DNA from: Odoribacter laneus YIT 12061
GTDB lineage: Bacteria; Bacteroidota; Bacteroidia; Bacteroidales; Marinifilaceae
Assembly (NCBI RefSeq): GCF_000243215.1
Contig: NZ_JH594596.1
Span: 824,666-888,665 of the forward strand
Reading direction: 5' to 3'
DNA length: 64,000 bases
The position numbers and the translations under genes were made by a program. Shown in pieces: positions 55,205-63,677 of the stretch. The notes under the pieces were generated by a model. It worked only from the letters and a program-made list of their open reading frames with translations. It was not told the DNA's origin and made no database searches. The first letter of the stretch is position 1. Every line of letters starts with the position of its first letter.

Positions 55205-56833
55205 ATGGCACAACCTACAAATACTTATAAGCGTTCTCTTTCTGCTTCTGTGGGGGCGGGAATGAGTTCTATATTCGGAGGTTCCGGCAGAAGATATTAT
55301 ATACTGGAACACAAAGTGAGTACCCGTTTTCACAAAGCGGGAGAGTCACAGGAAATTATCGTAGACCAGATCGAGTTGGGGCGGGATCCGAAATGTCAGG
55401 TGCGTTTTGACGAGAGTTTTAAAACGGTAAGTCGCCGGCATGCGGCTATTGTAAAGGACGGGGACAATTGGAAACTGGTTCAACTCTCTCAAACCAATTC
55501 CACCTACTTGAATGGTCGGAAAGTACAGAAGGAGTGGTATTTACAAAATGGGGACGAGATACAGCTTTCGACCAATGGTCCGAAATTGGGTTTTATTATC
55601 CCTCAGGGCGAGAAGGGATTGGTAAAAAGCATCGGGCTTTCTCACCGTTTGAGTTTATTCCGGCAGCAAGCGCTTCGTCCGTATAAGCAAGCGATCACAG
55701 CCTTGTCGGTGGTGTTGGTATTGGCGGTAGGAGGCTTGATTTCTTGGAATTATATACAGCACAAAGAATTTACACAGGAAAATAAAGCTTTGGCTGCCCG
55801 TTTCCAAAGAGAACTGGGGGTTCAGGATTCGATCCGTCGTCAGGAGTTGGCCCGGCGGGATGCGGAATATGCGGAGCAACACCGTCAGGATTCCATTCGT
55901 TATGCCCGGGAGATTGCCCGTTACGCTTCTCAGACCCGGAATTATTCCATCCCGACGCTTTTGGATCAGGCTTGTAAGGATGTCTATTTCTTACAGGTCG
56001 ATAAAGTGGTATTGACCGATGGAAATCAGGAATGGGTATTAAACCGTAAAAATCCGGTAGGGCGTGCAGAAGACGGTTCCTATATTTTCGAGAAAGACGA
56101 AAACGGGGTGGACAAAGAGTACAAATTCGGATGGACCGGTACCGGATTTTTATTAAATGACGGTCGGTTTGTAACGGCCCGGCATTGCATAGAAGGATGG
56201 TTATATAATGATTTTTCCGGGGATTGCGGAGGGGATATTTTTAATGCTCATACCCTTGCCGAGAGTATGGATAATTATAAGATTGTTTGTTACCTGAAGG
56301 CTTTTTCTTCTATCTCGAATCAGGTATTTGAATTGAAGAGTACGGATTTTACGATTGATCGGTCTAAAGATAAAAAAATTGCCGTAGGGGTTTTTGAAGA
56401 CGGTTCTCCCCGTTATGCCCGTCTGGTATTTCCGGCCCGGGCAGAAGACAGTGACGATATGTGGGGAACGGATTGGGCTTACACCACCAATACGGGCGGT
56501 CATCGGGGAGAGTTGGCTCCGGATGCTGCTTTGTCCCAGAATTTATTGCCTTCTGTTAAATTGTATGCCTTGGGATTCCCGCAGGGAATAGGGGTACAGG
56601 ACGGAAGTCAGGAACAGATACAGCCGATTATCAGCGAGATGACAACGGCCAGAAGGGGATTGAGTTCGAGCGGTTGTATTCTGCATTCCAGCGGAACGGA
56701 TCACGGGAACTCCGGAGGACCGATTATGGCTTTGAAAGATGACGGCAAATTAGTGGTGATTGGAATTGTTTCCCGGGGGGATATCCGTACCGAGCAATTC
56801 AATTGGGCCGTGCCGATTTGTTCTATTTATTAA
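55205..56833 (+). CDS. FHA domain / transmembrane / periplasmic trypsin-like protease
   Basis: A 542-residue bitopic protein. Residues 32-134 are an FHA domain with LGRDPKC (58-64), SRRHA (76-80) and NSTYLNG (98-104), so phosphothreonine binding should be intact. One membrane segment (about 163-183) and a short charged helical region follow. The rest is a chymotrypsin-fold protease with H327 in VTARHCIEGW, probable D423 in GTDWAYTTN and S503 in GNSGGP. FHA inside and protease outside means that cytosolic phosphorylation could switch proteolysis in the periplasm. No PDZ domain is seen, unlike HtrA/DegP. Confidence 0.9.
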   Translation: MAQPTNTYKRSLSASVGAGMSSIFGGSGRRYYILEHKVSTRFHKAGESQEIIVDQIELGRDPKCQVRFDESFKTVSRRHAAIVKDGDNWKLVQLSQTNSTYLNGRKVQKEWYLQNGDEIQLSTNGPKLGFIIPQGEKGLVKSIGLSHRLSLFRQQALRPYKQAITALSVVLVLAVGGLISWNYIQHKEFTQENKALAARFQRELGVQDSIRRQELARRDAEYAEQHRQDSIRYAREIARYASQTRNYSIPTLLDQACKDVYFLQVDKVVLTDGNQEWVLNRKNPVGRAEDGSYIFEKDENGVDKEYKFGWTGTGFLLNDGRFVTARHCIEGWLYNDFSGDCGGDIFNAHTLAESMDNYKIVCYLKAFSSISNQVFELKSTDFTIDRSKDKKIAVGVFEDGSPRYARLVFPARAEDSDDMWGTDWAYTTNTGGHRGELAPDAALSQNLLPSVKLYALGFPQGIGVQDGSQEQIQPIISEMTTARRGLSSSGCILHSSGTDHGNSGGPIMALKDDGKLVVIGIVSRGDIRTEQFNWAVPICSIY

Positions 56834-56843
56834 ACACAGACGT

Positions 56844-57776
56844 ATGAAGCGAATTATAGGAATTATTATCGGATGTATGCTTTGCTGGGAAGGCGAAGCA
56901 CAGTTCCGGTCTTTTGCAGGTCCGGCTTCGGCCAACCAGCAACTGATAGAAGAAGCGGTTCAGAAAGGGTTGTTTATTGTTCGTCAATCCTATCAATTGG
57001 AAGATACGGCAGCGGAAACCCCTGCTTATTACGGGCGGGAAGGGAAACCTTATTTCGGACAGCTGTATTCGTTAGCGGCCCGTTTAAAGGGAGGATATGT
57101 GATCGACGGGCGGTTGCTTACTCCTTGGGCGGAGGATGTGCATTTCGATGAATACCGGAATAGTACGCAATACCGGCCGGTTATTTCCCAGACAGCATAC
57201 CGGAATATAGGGGAGAAGACGTATCAGCCTTTGGGATTTCGGGTGGAAAACCGGGATACTTTGGAGAAAGGAAGTGTGCTACTGGTGAAGGATTCGCTGT
57301 TTTCGGAAGGATTTTCTTTGTGGGAAGAAGAAGGGATTTGCAAAGGTTGGATTGTCCTGGCTGTAGGAGAAAAGCCTTTGAGTGAGAGCGATTCTGTGAG
57401 TCTTTCACTGATGATTTACCGTACGGAAATCAATAGGGAAGCGGGTAAATCCCTGTATGAAATAAAAGCGCCTTCTACTGCCCTTTCGGTGGTAGGAGGG
57501 GTATATATCTATCCGGTGGTGACCGCTATTGGGCAGTTGAATTTCCGATTGGTGGGATTGGTTCAGAAGATAGGGGATAAATGGTATATTCTGGCGGTGA
57601 AGGAGGCCTCTTCGATGGAGAGCGTTCCTTCGGGCTTGACTCCTGTTGGAGTGCGGGAGGAATCAGTAACTCGGGAGGAAACGGTAGTCGCTCCGGAAGA
57701 ACAGGAAGAACAACAGGCTGAAGAACAGCCTCAAGAGCATAAAAAAGGGAAAAGAGACAGAAAAAAACGTTCATAA
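56844..57776 (+). CDS. Secreted protein of unknown function
   Basis: About 310 residues from the start at 56844, which follows the protease stop by 10 nt and gives a signal peptide (MKRIIGIIIGCMLCWEGEAQ). An in-frame ATG at 56760 lies within the protease gene and was rejected. The mature part mixes short beta strands without a family I recognise. The last 40 residues are a charged Glu/Gln/Lys/Arg tail. It should lie in the periplasm, where it could be a substrate or partner of the protease. It ends 1 nt before the phosphatase gene. Confidence 0.72.
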   Translation: MKRIIGIIIGCMLCWEGEAQFRSFAGPASANQQLIEEAVQKGLFIVRQSYQLEDTAAETPAYYGREGKPYFGQLYSLAARLKGGYVIDGRLLTPWAEDVHFDEYRNSTQYRPVISQTAYRNIGEKTYQPLGFRVENRDTLEKGSVLLVKDSLFSEGFSLWEEEGICKGWIVLAVGEKPLSESDSVSLSLMIYRTEINREAGKSLYEIKAPSTALSVVGGVYIYPVVTAIGQLNFRLVGLVQKIGDKWYILAVKEASSMESVPSGLTPVGVREESVTREETVVAPEEQEEQQAEEQPQEHKKGKRDRKKRS

Positions 57777-57777
57777 C

Positions 57778-59220
57778 ATGGGGAATATTGAGTTCAGGAT
57801 GGCGGCCCTTACCAATGTAGGAAGAGTACGCACCAACAATGAAGATAATTTTTTGGTAGACAGTGATTTGTCGGATGACAAATGTTTTTTTACCCAGAAC
57901 GAACAGAAAGATTTGGGGAAAAAAGGGGCTTTGCTGGTGGTAGCGGACGGTATGGGGGGAATGAATGCGGGGGAGGTGGCTTCCCGTTTAGCCGTCGAGA
58001 CCATTCAGGAATATTTTTCAGCAGAACGGTTGACCGAAGACGTGATACAAAACCGGCAGTCTATCGAGCGGTATATGAAAATGACCATCGTTGCGGCCGA
58101 TAAAGCGATAAAAGAGAGGAGTAAAAAGGACGAAAAGACCACTGGAATGGGCACTACGGTGGTGATGGCCTGGTTGTTGAAAGATAAGGTTTACGTCGCT
58201 TGGTGCGGGGATAGCCGGGCTTATGCGTGGCATCCGCAGATGGGTTTAAGGCAGTTGTCGAAAGATCATTCCTATGTGCAAGAATTGGTCGATAGCGGCA
58301 AATTGGATGAGGAAAATGCCTTTGATCATCCGGATAGTAACATCATTACCCGTAGTTTGGGAGATCCTCGTAAAGTTGCTGAACCGGATTTCCGGGAAGA
58401 GGAATTGTATCAGGGAGAGGTCATTTTACTGTGTAGTGACGGTTTATGCGGTATGATTCGCGACCGGGAAATGGAGGTTGTCCTCCGGGAAAATCCCGAA
58501 GATATGAAGCTTTGCGGGGAGGCTTTGATTGCAGCAGCCTTACAGGCCGGTGGGCATGATAATGTGACGGTTACTCTTTGCCGGGTGGTGGTTGGAGGAA
58601 AAACGCCGGTGGTTTCTACGGTGGATCATACTCACAAAGAAGGAGAGATACTGGAAAAGCCGGAAAAGAATAAAAAAATGTGGATGTATCTGCTGGGAGT
58701 CGTTTTTATCTTGGGGGTGGGCATTGGAATCGGTTGTTACATTAGCCGACCGGTAGCACCGGTAAATAAAAATCTGGAACAATCCGGTCCGCAAGGACAA
58801 GATTCTTTACGTTTGCTCGAAGGAGGGATAAGGGGGGCTATGGAAAGTGTAGGGAAACCGGTAACGGGAGGAGCGGAAGGGAATGGGGAAGGAAGCAAAG
58901 AAAATCAGGACGGACAAGGAAGTAAAGGAGTAAATCCTTCCAATCCTTTGGAACAGCAACAAAGTCCGCAAGACACTTCAAAGCAGCAGGGTACGGATTT
59001 GACTAGAGTAGAGGGAAAAGAAGGGAAGCCTTCAAATCTCAATTTAGTAAATCCGGGGGAAACAGGGCCGGGTGAACAACGTCCTGCCGGGGATACGACT
59101 CGGAAAGAAAACGGGGAAAAGCCGCAGCTGGGAGAGAATCCGGTGAGTGCCGAATTGGAACAACAGCCGCCGAGAGATACCTCGGGTTCGAAACAAGGAG
59201 GAATGGAAGAGGGGAAGTAG
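57778..59220 (+). CDS. PP2C-family Ser/Thr phosphatase with membrane segment
   Basis: Metal-dependent phosphatase of 480 residues that should reverse the cluster's kinases. The catalytic domain (1-270) starts GRVRTNNEDNF with E22/D23, then VADGMGG (D57), WCGDSRAY (D145), CSDGL (D221) and GGHDNVTV (D261), so the metal sites are complete. A single membrane segment lies at about 301-320. The last 155 residues are Gly/Gln/Pro-rich with repeated short patterns and should lie in the periplasm, perhaps in the cell wall. PknB/PrpC pairs in other bacteria follow a similar kinase-phosphatase logic. Confidence 0.95.
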   Translation: MGNIEFRMAALTNVGRVRTNNEDNFLVDSDLSDDKCFFTQNEQKDLGKKGALLVVADGMGGMNAGEVASRLAVETIQEYFSAERLTEDVIQNRQSIERYMKMTIVAADKAIKERSKKDEKTTGMGTTVVMAWLLKDKVYVAWCGDSRAYAWHPQMGLRQLSKDHSYVQELVDSGKLDEENAFDHPDSNIITRSLGDPRKVAEPDFREEELYQGEVILLCSDGLCGMIRDREMEVVLRENPEDMKLCGEALIAAALQAGGHDNVTVTLCRVVVGGKTPVVSTVDHTHKEGEILEKPEKNKKMWMYLLGVVFILGVGIGIGCYISRPVAPVNKNLEQSGPQGQDSLRLLEGGIRGAMESVGKPVTGGAEGNGEGSKENQDGQGSKGVNPSNPLEQQQSPQDTSKQQGTDLTRVEGKEGKPSNLNLVNPGETGPGEQRPAGDTTRKENGEKPQLGENPVSAELEQQPPRDTSGSKQGGMEEGK

Positions 59221-59289
59221 TCCGGAGCATGGATACCTTCGTCTCGGGAGGAGGAGGTGAAGTTTTTTGTAAACATAATTTTTGATAAA

Positions 59290-61608
59290 ATGCGACTACA
59301 GGAGGATATATTATTTGCTGGCCGTTATCGGTTGATCCGGTTATTGGGGCGGGGCGGTTTTTCAGAGGTATGGCTGGCAGAAGATGGAATGACTGCTTTG
59401 CAGGTGGCTGTAAAAGTTTATGCTCCGGGGACGGGATTGGATACGGAGGGAATGAAACTGTTCAGTCAGGAGCTTTCCATTGTTTATAATTTAAATCATA
59501 CGAATTTATTAAAACCGCAGCATTTCGATCGCTGTGAGGGATGCCCTTATTTAGTGCTGCCGTATTGTGCTCAGGGATCTGCTCAAAAGTTAATCGGAAG
59601 AATTACGGAGGAGGAAGCCTGGCGTTTTTTACACGATGTGGCAGCGGGTTTGGAATATCTGCATGCTAAAGAGCCGGCAGTGATTCATCAGGATATCAAA
59701 CCGGACAATGTCCTGATCGATGAGTCGGGGCATTTTATGATTACCGATTTTGGTATCAGTACGAAGGCCCGGAGCACATTGCGCAAGAGTATGCCGCGGG
59801 CGGAAAATTCGGGAGGTACAACGGCTTATATGGGGCCGGAGCGCTTCGGGAAATATCCCTCACCTGTAATGGCCAGTGACATCTGGTCGTTGGGAGCTAC
59901 TTTATACGAGTTGATGACGGGGGATACACCTTTTGGAAATTTAGGGGGAGTATTACAAAAGAACGGGGCGGAGATCCCCGAAGTGAATGGGGATTATTCT
60001 GCGGAATTGAAAGAAGGGGTGCAGGCTTGCCTGGCTTTGGAGACTTGGGAACGGCCGACGGCGGCGGTCTTGCGTCAGTATACGGAGGCTTGGCTGAAAG
60101 GAGAAAAGCCGCGGTGGCCGGAAAGTCCGAAAGCAGAAGAGCAAAAGGCGCCTTCCGTCAAGAAAGAAGAGCGGAAGACGGAAGCCTTTGTGGGGCAGAA
60201 GACAGAAAAGAAAAAGGCCGAAGAGGATTTCTTTCAGCAGAGGGAGGAACATCCGAAATCCCGGAAAGGATGGTATATCGGTATCGGGGCTACGACGGCC
60301 GTAGGAGTAATTGTGGCTTCTCTTTTTTTGCTTGTGGGAGGAGAATCCAGCAGTCACAGGATTGAACGGGAGTTTTACGAGACCTGCCAGCGGGTATCGG
60401 ATTTCCGGGCTTATTTAGCCTGTTATCCTTACGGGGATTATGTCGATTTGGCCCGGGAACGGATACAGGATTTCCAGCAGGATAGTCTTGCATACGATGC
60501 TTGTCTCAAAGGAGCATATGCGGATTCAAGTGCAACGGACTTACTTACTTTTTATACAGAGCATCTGGAAAGATTCGAATCTTACCTCACCCGTTTTCCT
60601 CAGGGACATTATGTGGAATCGGCTCAGCGGAAAATCGAGGGCTTAAAGAAAGAGATAGCACAGGTTCGGCAAGAAGAGGACGACCGTCAGGCAGCTCTAT
60701 TGCGACAACGTCAGGAACGGGCTGAAGAGCAAAGGCAACGGGAAGAACGGATGAGAAACAGGTCGGATGAACAGCGGTTGGCTATTACGAAAGTCGAGTT
60801 TGCCAATGTAGATGTGGACGGATTGATTATCAACGATTTTGGTACACCTTTGTATGCTTATACTCAGTATTTGGCTCCGCGGCTTACTTACAATAATCTG
60901 GCAGACGATTCCAAACAGATAGAAATCGGAATCAAAATGTATACGCCGGGTGGGGAACTGCATCAAGGAAATTCTTCTCCGGCCGGTTATACTTATATGC
61001 GGGAGATCGACCTGGCCGGCAAGCAGCGGAAAAATGTGACGAAAAATCTGCTTAGCTGGGGAAGTAAGGAGGGATATTCCTATGTTCCGGGAGTTTGGCG
61101 GTATGAGATTTGGTGTAACAACCGTTTGTTGTATAAAACGACTTATACCATAAGGCGTCCGATAGAAGGGGTAAGCGATGAGGTGATCACGAGGAATTAC
61201 GATAACGGAGATAAATATATCGGGACGGTAAATGCTTCCGGACTTCCACACGGAGCGGGCACTTATATCTGGAGGGACGGGAATCGGTATGTAGGAGAAT
61301 GGAGGGAGGGAAATATGAGCGGGAATGCTTATTTCTACTGGTCGGAGAAGGGGGATAAATATGTGGGACAGTATAAAAATGATACGCGAAATGGGAAAGG
61401 TGTTTTGTATTGGAAGGCAGGAGATCGCTATATAGGGGATTGGGTAGATGGAAACCGGACGGGAAAAGGTAGTTATTATTACGAAAATGGAGATCAATAT
61501 GTAGGGGATTTTAAAGACAATGCCATGACCGGATGGGGAACCTATACCTATGCCAACGGAACGGTAGAAGAGGGACGTTGGGAAGACGGAACTTATTTGG
61601 GAAGTTAA
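59290..61608 (+). CDS. Transmembrane Ser/Thr kinase with periplasmic MORN repeats
   Basis: A 772-residue kinase. The start at 59290 matches the N-terminus of the paralogue at 63678; a GTG at 59257 was rejected. The kinase domain (about 10-268) has GRGGFSEVW, K42, HQD (133-135) in place of HRD, and DFG (153-155). A charged linker leads to one membrane segment (about 328-350). Outside follow two TPR-like units (about 361-450), a coiled coil, a beta domain (about 500-622) and about five MORN repeats (641-770; pattern GDxYxGxWxxGxxxGxG). MORN repeats bind lipids or proteins and are unusual outside the membrane. Confidence 0.9.
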   Translation: MRLQEDILFAGRYRLIRLLGRGGFSEVWLAEDGMTALQVAVKVYAPGTGLDTEGMKLFSQELSIVYNLNHTNLLKPQHFDRCEGCPYLVLPYCAQGSAQKLIGRITEEEAWRFLHDVAAGLEYLHAKEPAVIHQDIKPDNVLIDESGHFMITDFGISTKARSTLRKSMPRAENSGGTTAYMGPERFGKYPSPVMASDIWSLGATLYELMTGDTPFGNLGGVLQKNGAEIPEVNGDYSAELKEGVQACLALETWERPTAAVLRQYTEAWLKGEKPRWPESPKAEEQKAPSVKKEERKTEAFVGQKTEKKKAEEDFFQQREEHPKSRKGWYIGIGATTAVGVIVASLFLLVGGESSSHRIEREFYETCQRVSDFRAYLACYPYGDYVDLARERIQDFQQDSLAYDACLKGAYADSSATDLLTFYTEHLERFESYLTRFPQGHYVESAQRKIEGLKKEIAQVRQEEDDRQAALLRQRQERAEEQRQREERMRNRSDEQRLAITKVEFANVDVDGLIINDFGTPLYAYTQYLAPRLTYNNLADDSKQIEIGIKMYTPGGELHQGNSSPAGYTYMREIDLAGKQRKNVTKNLLSWGSKEGYSYVPGVWRYEIWCNNRLLYKTTYTIRRPIEGVSDEVITRNYDNGDKYIGTVNASGLPHGAGTYIWRDGNRYVGEWREGNMSGNAYFYWSEKGDKYVGQYKNDTRNGKGVLYWKAGDRYIGDWVDGNRTGKGSYYYENGDQYVGDFKDNAMTGWGTYTYANGTVEEGRWEDGTYLGS

Positions 61609-61755
61609 AAAAATCTTATTTTGAGCAGCTGCACCATTGGACAGTCGTGTGACGTCTGCTTTGGAAATTATGGTGGTAAAGGAGGAGAAATTAAAATATT
61701 TTATGGCGAAGAAACAAAGGGGATATGGAGGGAAATAACTTAAAAAATTGAGAAT
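61609..61755. other. Gap between kinase genes
   Basis: 147 nt with a purine-rich AAAGGAGGAGAAA at about 61679-61691, too far from the next start to be its ribosome site. No terminator was seen, so read-through into the next kinase gene is expected. Confidence 0.35.
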
Positions 61756-63639
61756 ATGGACTTACAGAATGGAACAATTGTGAACGGCCACTATCGGATA
61801 GTGGGTTCGGCTCCTATCGGTCGGGGCGGTTTTTCAGAGGTATGGAAAGCGGTGGATGTAATGACCGGAGTAGAAGTGGTTCTGAAAATATATGCACCCG
61901 GAACGGGTTTGGATGCGGAGGGACTGGAGGTGCTGAAACGTGAATTTGCCTTGGTATTCCAGTTGAATCACAATAATTTGCTGAAGGCCACTCATTTCGA
62001 CATTATTGAGGGGAAGATTCCTTTTTTGGTGATGCCTTATTGTCCGGGTTCCTGTGCCGATGTGCGGCAGGCTTTTCCGGAACGGGAAGTATTTCGTTTT
62101 TTGAGGGATGTAGCGGCGGGGCTGGAGTTCTTGCACGAAAGGGATATCGTACATCAGGACATAAAACCGGCCAATATTTTAATCGATGCGTCGGGGCAAT
62201 ATGTGATTACCGATTTCGGAATCAGCACGCGGGTCAGGAATACCTTGCGGAAAAGTGCAACGCAGCAGAAAAGTTCGGAAGGAACCATTGCCTATATGGC
62301 TCCGGAACGGTTTGGACGGGACAATATGCCGGTAAAGGCCAGCGATGTCTGGTCGCTCGGAGTTACCGTCTTCGAGTTGATAGCCGGCTATGTACCTTTT
62401 GGGGAACACGGCGGACTAATGCAGAAAAACGGGGCGGAGATACCGGAAATCCCCGGAGATTATTCTCCGGAATTGAAAATGCTGGTTACCGCTTGTCTGG
62501 CACCGCAACCCTGGAATCGGCCTTTGGCCTCCCAGATCCGGGAATATGCCGGATACGGTTTGCAAGGACAAAATCAAAAAATTGCGGAAGCTTTACAGGG
62601 GAAAGTGACAACAGCCGGGGAAACGGCAGCTGCACCGAAAAAGCGAAATAAATTTATCTCCTTCTGGTTGGGATTGATGATTACCTTAAATACGCTGGGA
62701 GCTTGTTTTATGCTATACGGACTGTTGACGGAAGATATGTATGGGGGGACTTGGATGACGGTAAGTATGTCTTTTACGCTGAATGTCTTATGTGCTCTGA
62801 TGTTGTGGAAATGGATGCGTTGGGGGTATTGGTTGTATATTTTTTCGGCGGTATTTGTCATGGTAGACGATCTTATTTCAGCTCCGTTAGACATGTTACC
62901 GACTTTAGTCGGTGGAGTGATCGGGCTCTTGATTTTATATGGAATTCTGAATTTAAAAAAGAACGGTATACCTGCGTGGAAACAGATGGACTATTCTTTC
63001 CATTGGAAAGAGCACAGGGGGATGTACGGGGGATTTATCGCTCTTTTGGCCGGAATTTTTCTGATCGGGATTGTAAAAATGCAGCAGGAGCCTACTTATA
63101 CGGGATATTCTGATCCTCTTTACGGGATGGAGAGCGATACCACTTTTGTGAGTACGGAAGAATATCCGGCCACTCAGACGATGCTGGCTAAAGACGGAAG
63201 CTGTTCGGTTGTCGTGCCGGACTTTTTCGTAAAACAAGATTTAAACGATGGGGCGATTTTGAGTTGCGGCCTAAATGATGATCATCCCTATGTGACTGTC
63301 ATGCGGGAAAAGAAAGTTACCGTAAACGATTACGGACTCACTACTTTGGCGAAATATACCGATTATCTGACGGACCAGATGAAACAGCAGGGGGAGATTA
63401 TGGACTACCGTCAATTGTCCCGGGAAAATACGACGGTGAACGGGGCTTCGGCTATTCTGATCAAATTTGAAGGGAAAGTAAGCATCGGTAGTTTGAACGT
63501 AAAAATGTATTGGGAAAAATATTATATAGAAGGAAAGGATAGTTATTACCAATTGGTGATCTGTACCATAAATAGTAAAAAGGAGGAGTCGAAAGAGCTG
63601 ATCCAGGAAATCGGTGCCTCATTCCAGGAAATTGTATAA
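61756..63639 (+). CDS. Polytopic Ser/Thr kinase with periplasmic C-terminal domain
   Basis: A 627-residue kinase related to its two neighbours. The kinase domain (about 12-270) has GRGGFSEVW, K44, HQD (133-135), DFG (153-155) and the APE motif. Five hydrophobic segments follow (about 301-324, 332-350, 357-376, 380-400 and 424-442). The last 175 residues (about 450-627) resemble PsbP/DcrB-like alpha-beta domains, with SCSVVVPDFFV and a C-terminal SFQEIV; that match is by pattern only. With five segments, the tail should be outside. It probably senses an envelope signal unlike that of the MORN kinase. Confidence 0.88.
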   Translation: MDLQNGTIVNGHYRIVGSAPIGRGGFSEVWKAVDVMTGVEVVLKIYAPGTGLDAEGLEVLKREFALVFQLNHNNLLKATHFDIIEGKIPFLVMPYCPGSCADVRQAFPEREVFRFLRDVAAGLEFLHERDIVHQDIKPANILIDASGQYVITDFGISTRVRNTLRKSATQQKSSEGTIAYMAPERFGRDNMPVKASDVWSLGVTVFELIAGYVPFGEHGGLMQKNGAEIPEIPGDYSPELKMLVTACLAPQPWNRPLASQIREYAGYGLQGQNQKIAEALQGKVTTAGETAAAPKKRNKFISFWLGLMITLNTLGACFMLYGLLTEDMYGGTWMTVSMSFTLNVLCALMLWKWMRWGYWLYIFSAVFVMVDDLISAPLDMLPTLVGGVIGLLILYGILNLKKNGIPAWKQMDYSFHWKEHRGMYGGFIALLAGIFLIGIVKMQQEPTYTGYSDPLYGMESDTTFVSTEEYPATQTMLAKDGSCSVVVPDFFVKQDLNDGAILSCGLNDDHPYVTVMREKKVTVNDYGLTTLAKYTDYLTDQMKQQGEIMDYRQLSRENTTVNGASAILIKFEGKVSIGSLNVKMYWEKYYIEGKDSYYQLVICTINSKKEESKELIQEIGASFQEIV

Positions 63640-63677
63640 GAGGGCCGGGGGAAGTGTCGTATTAGAATTTTAGAGGT

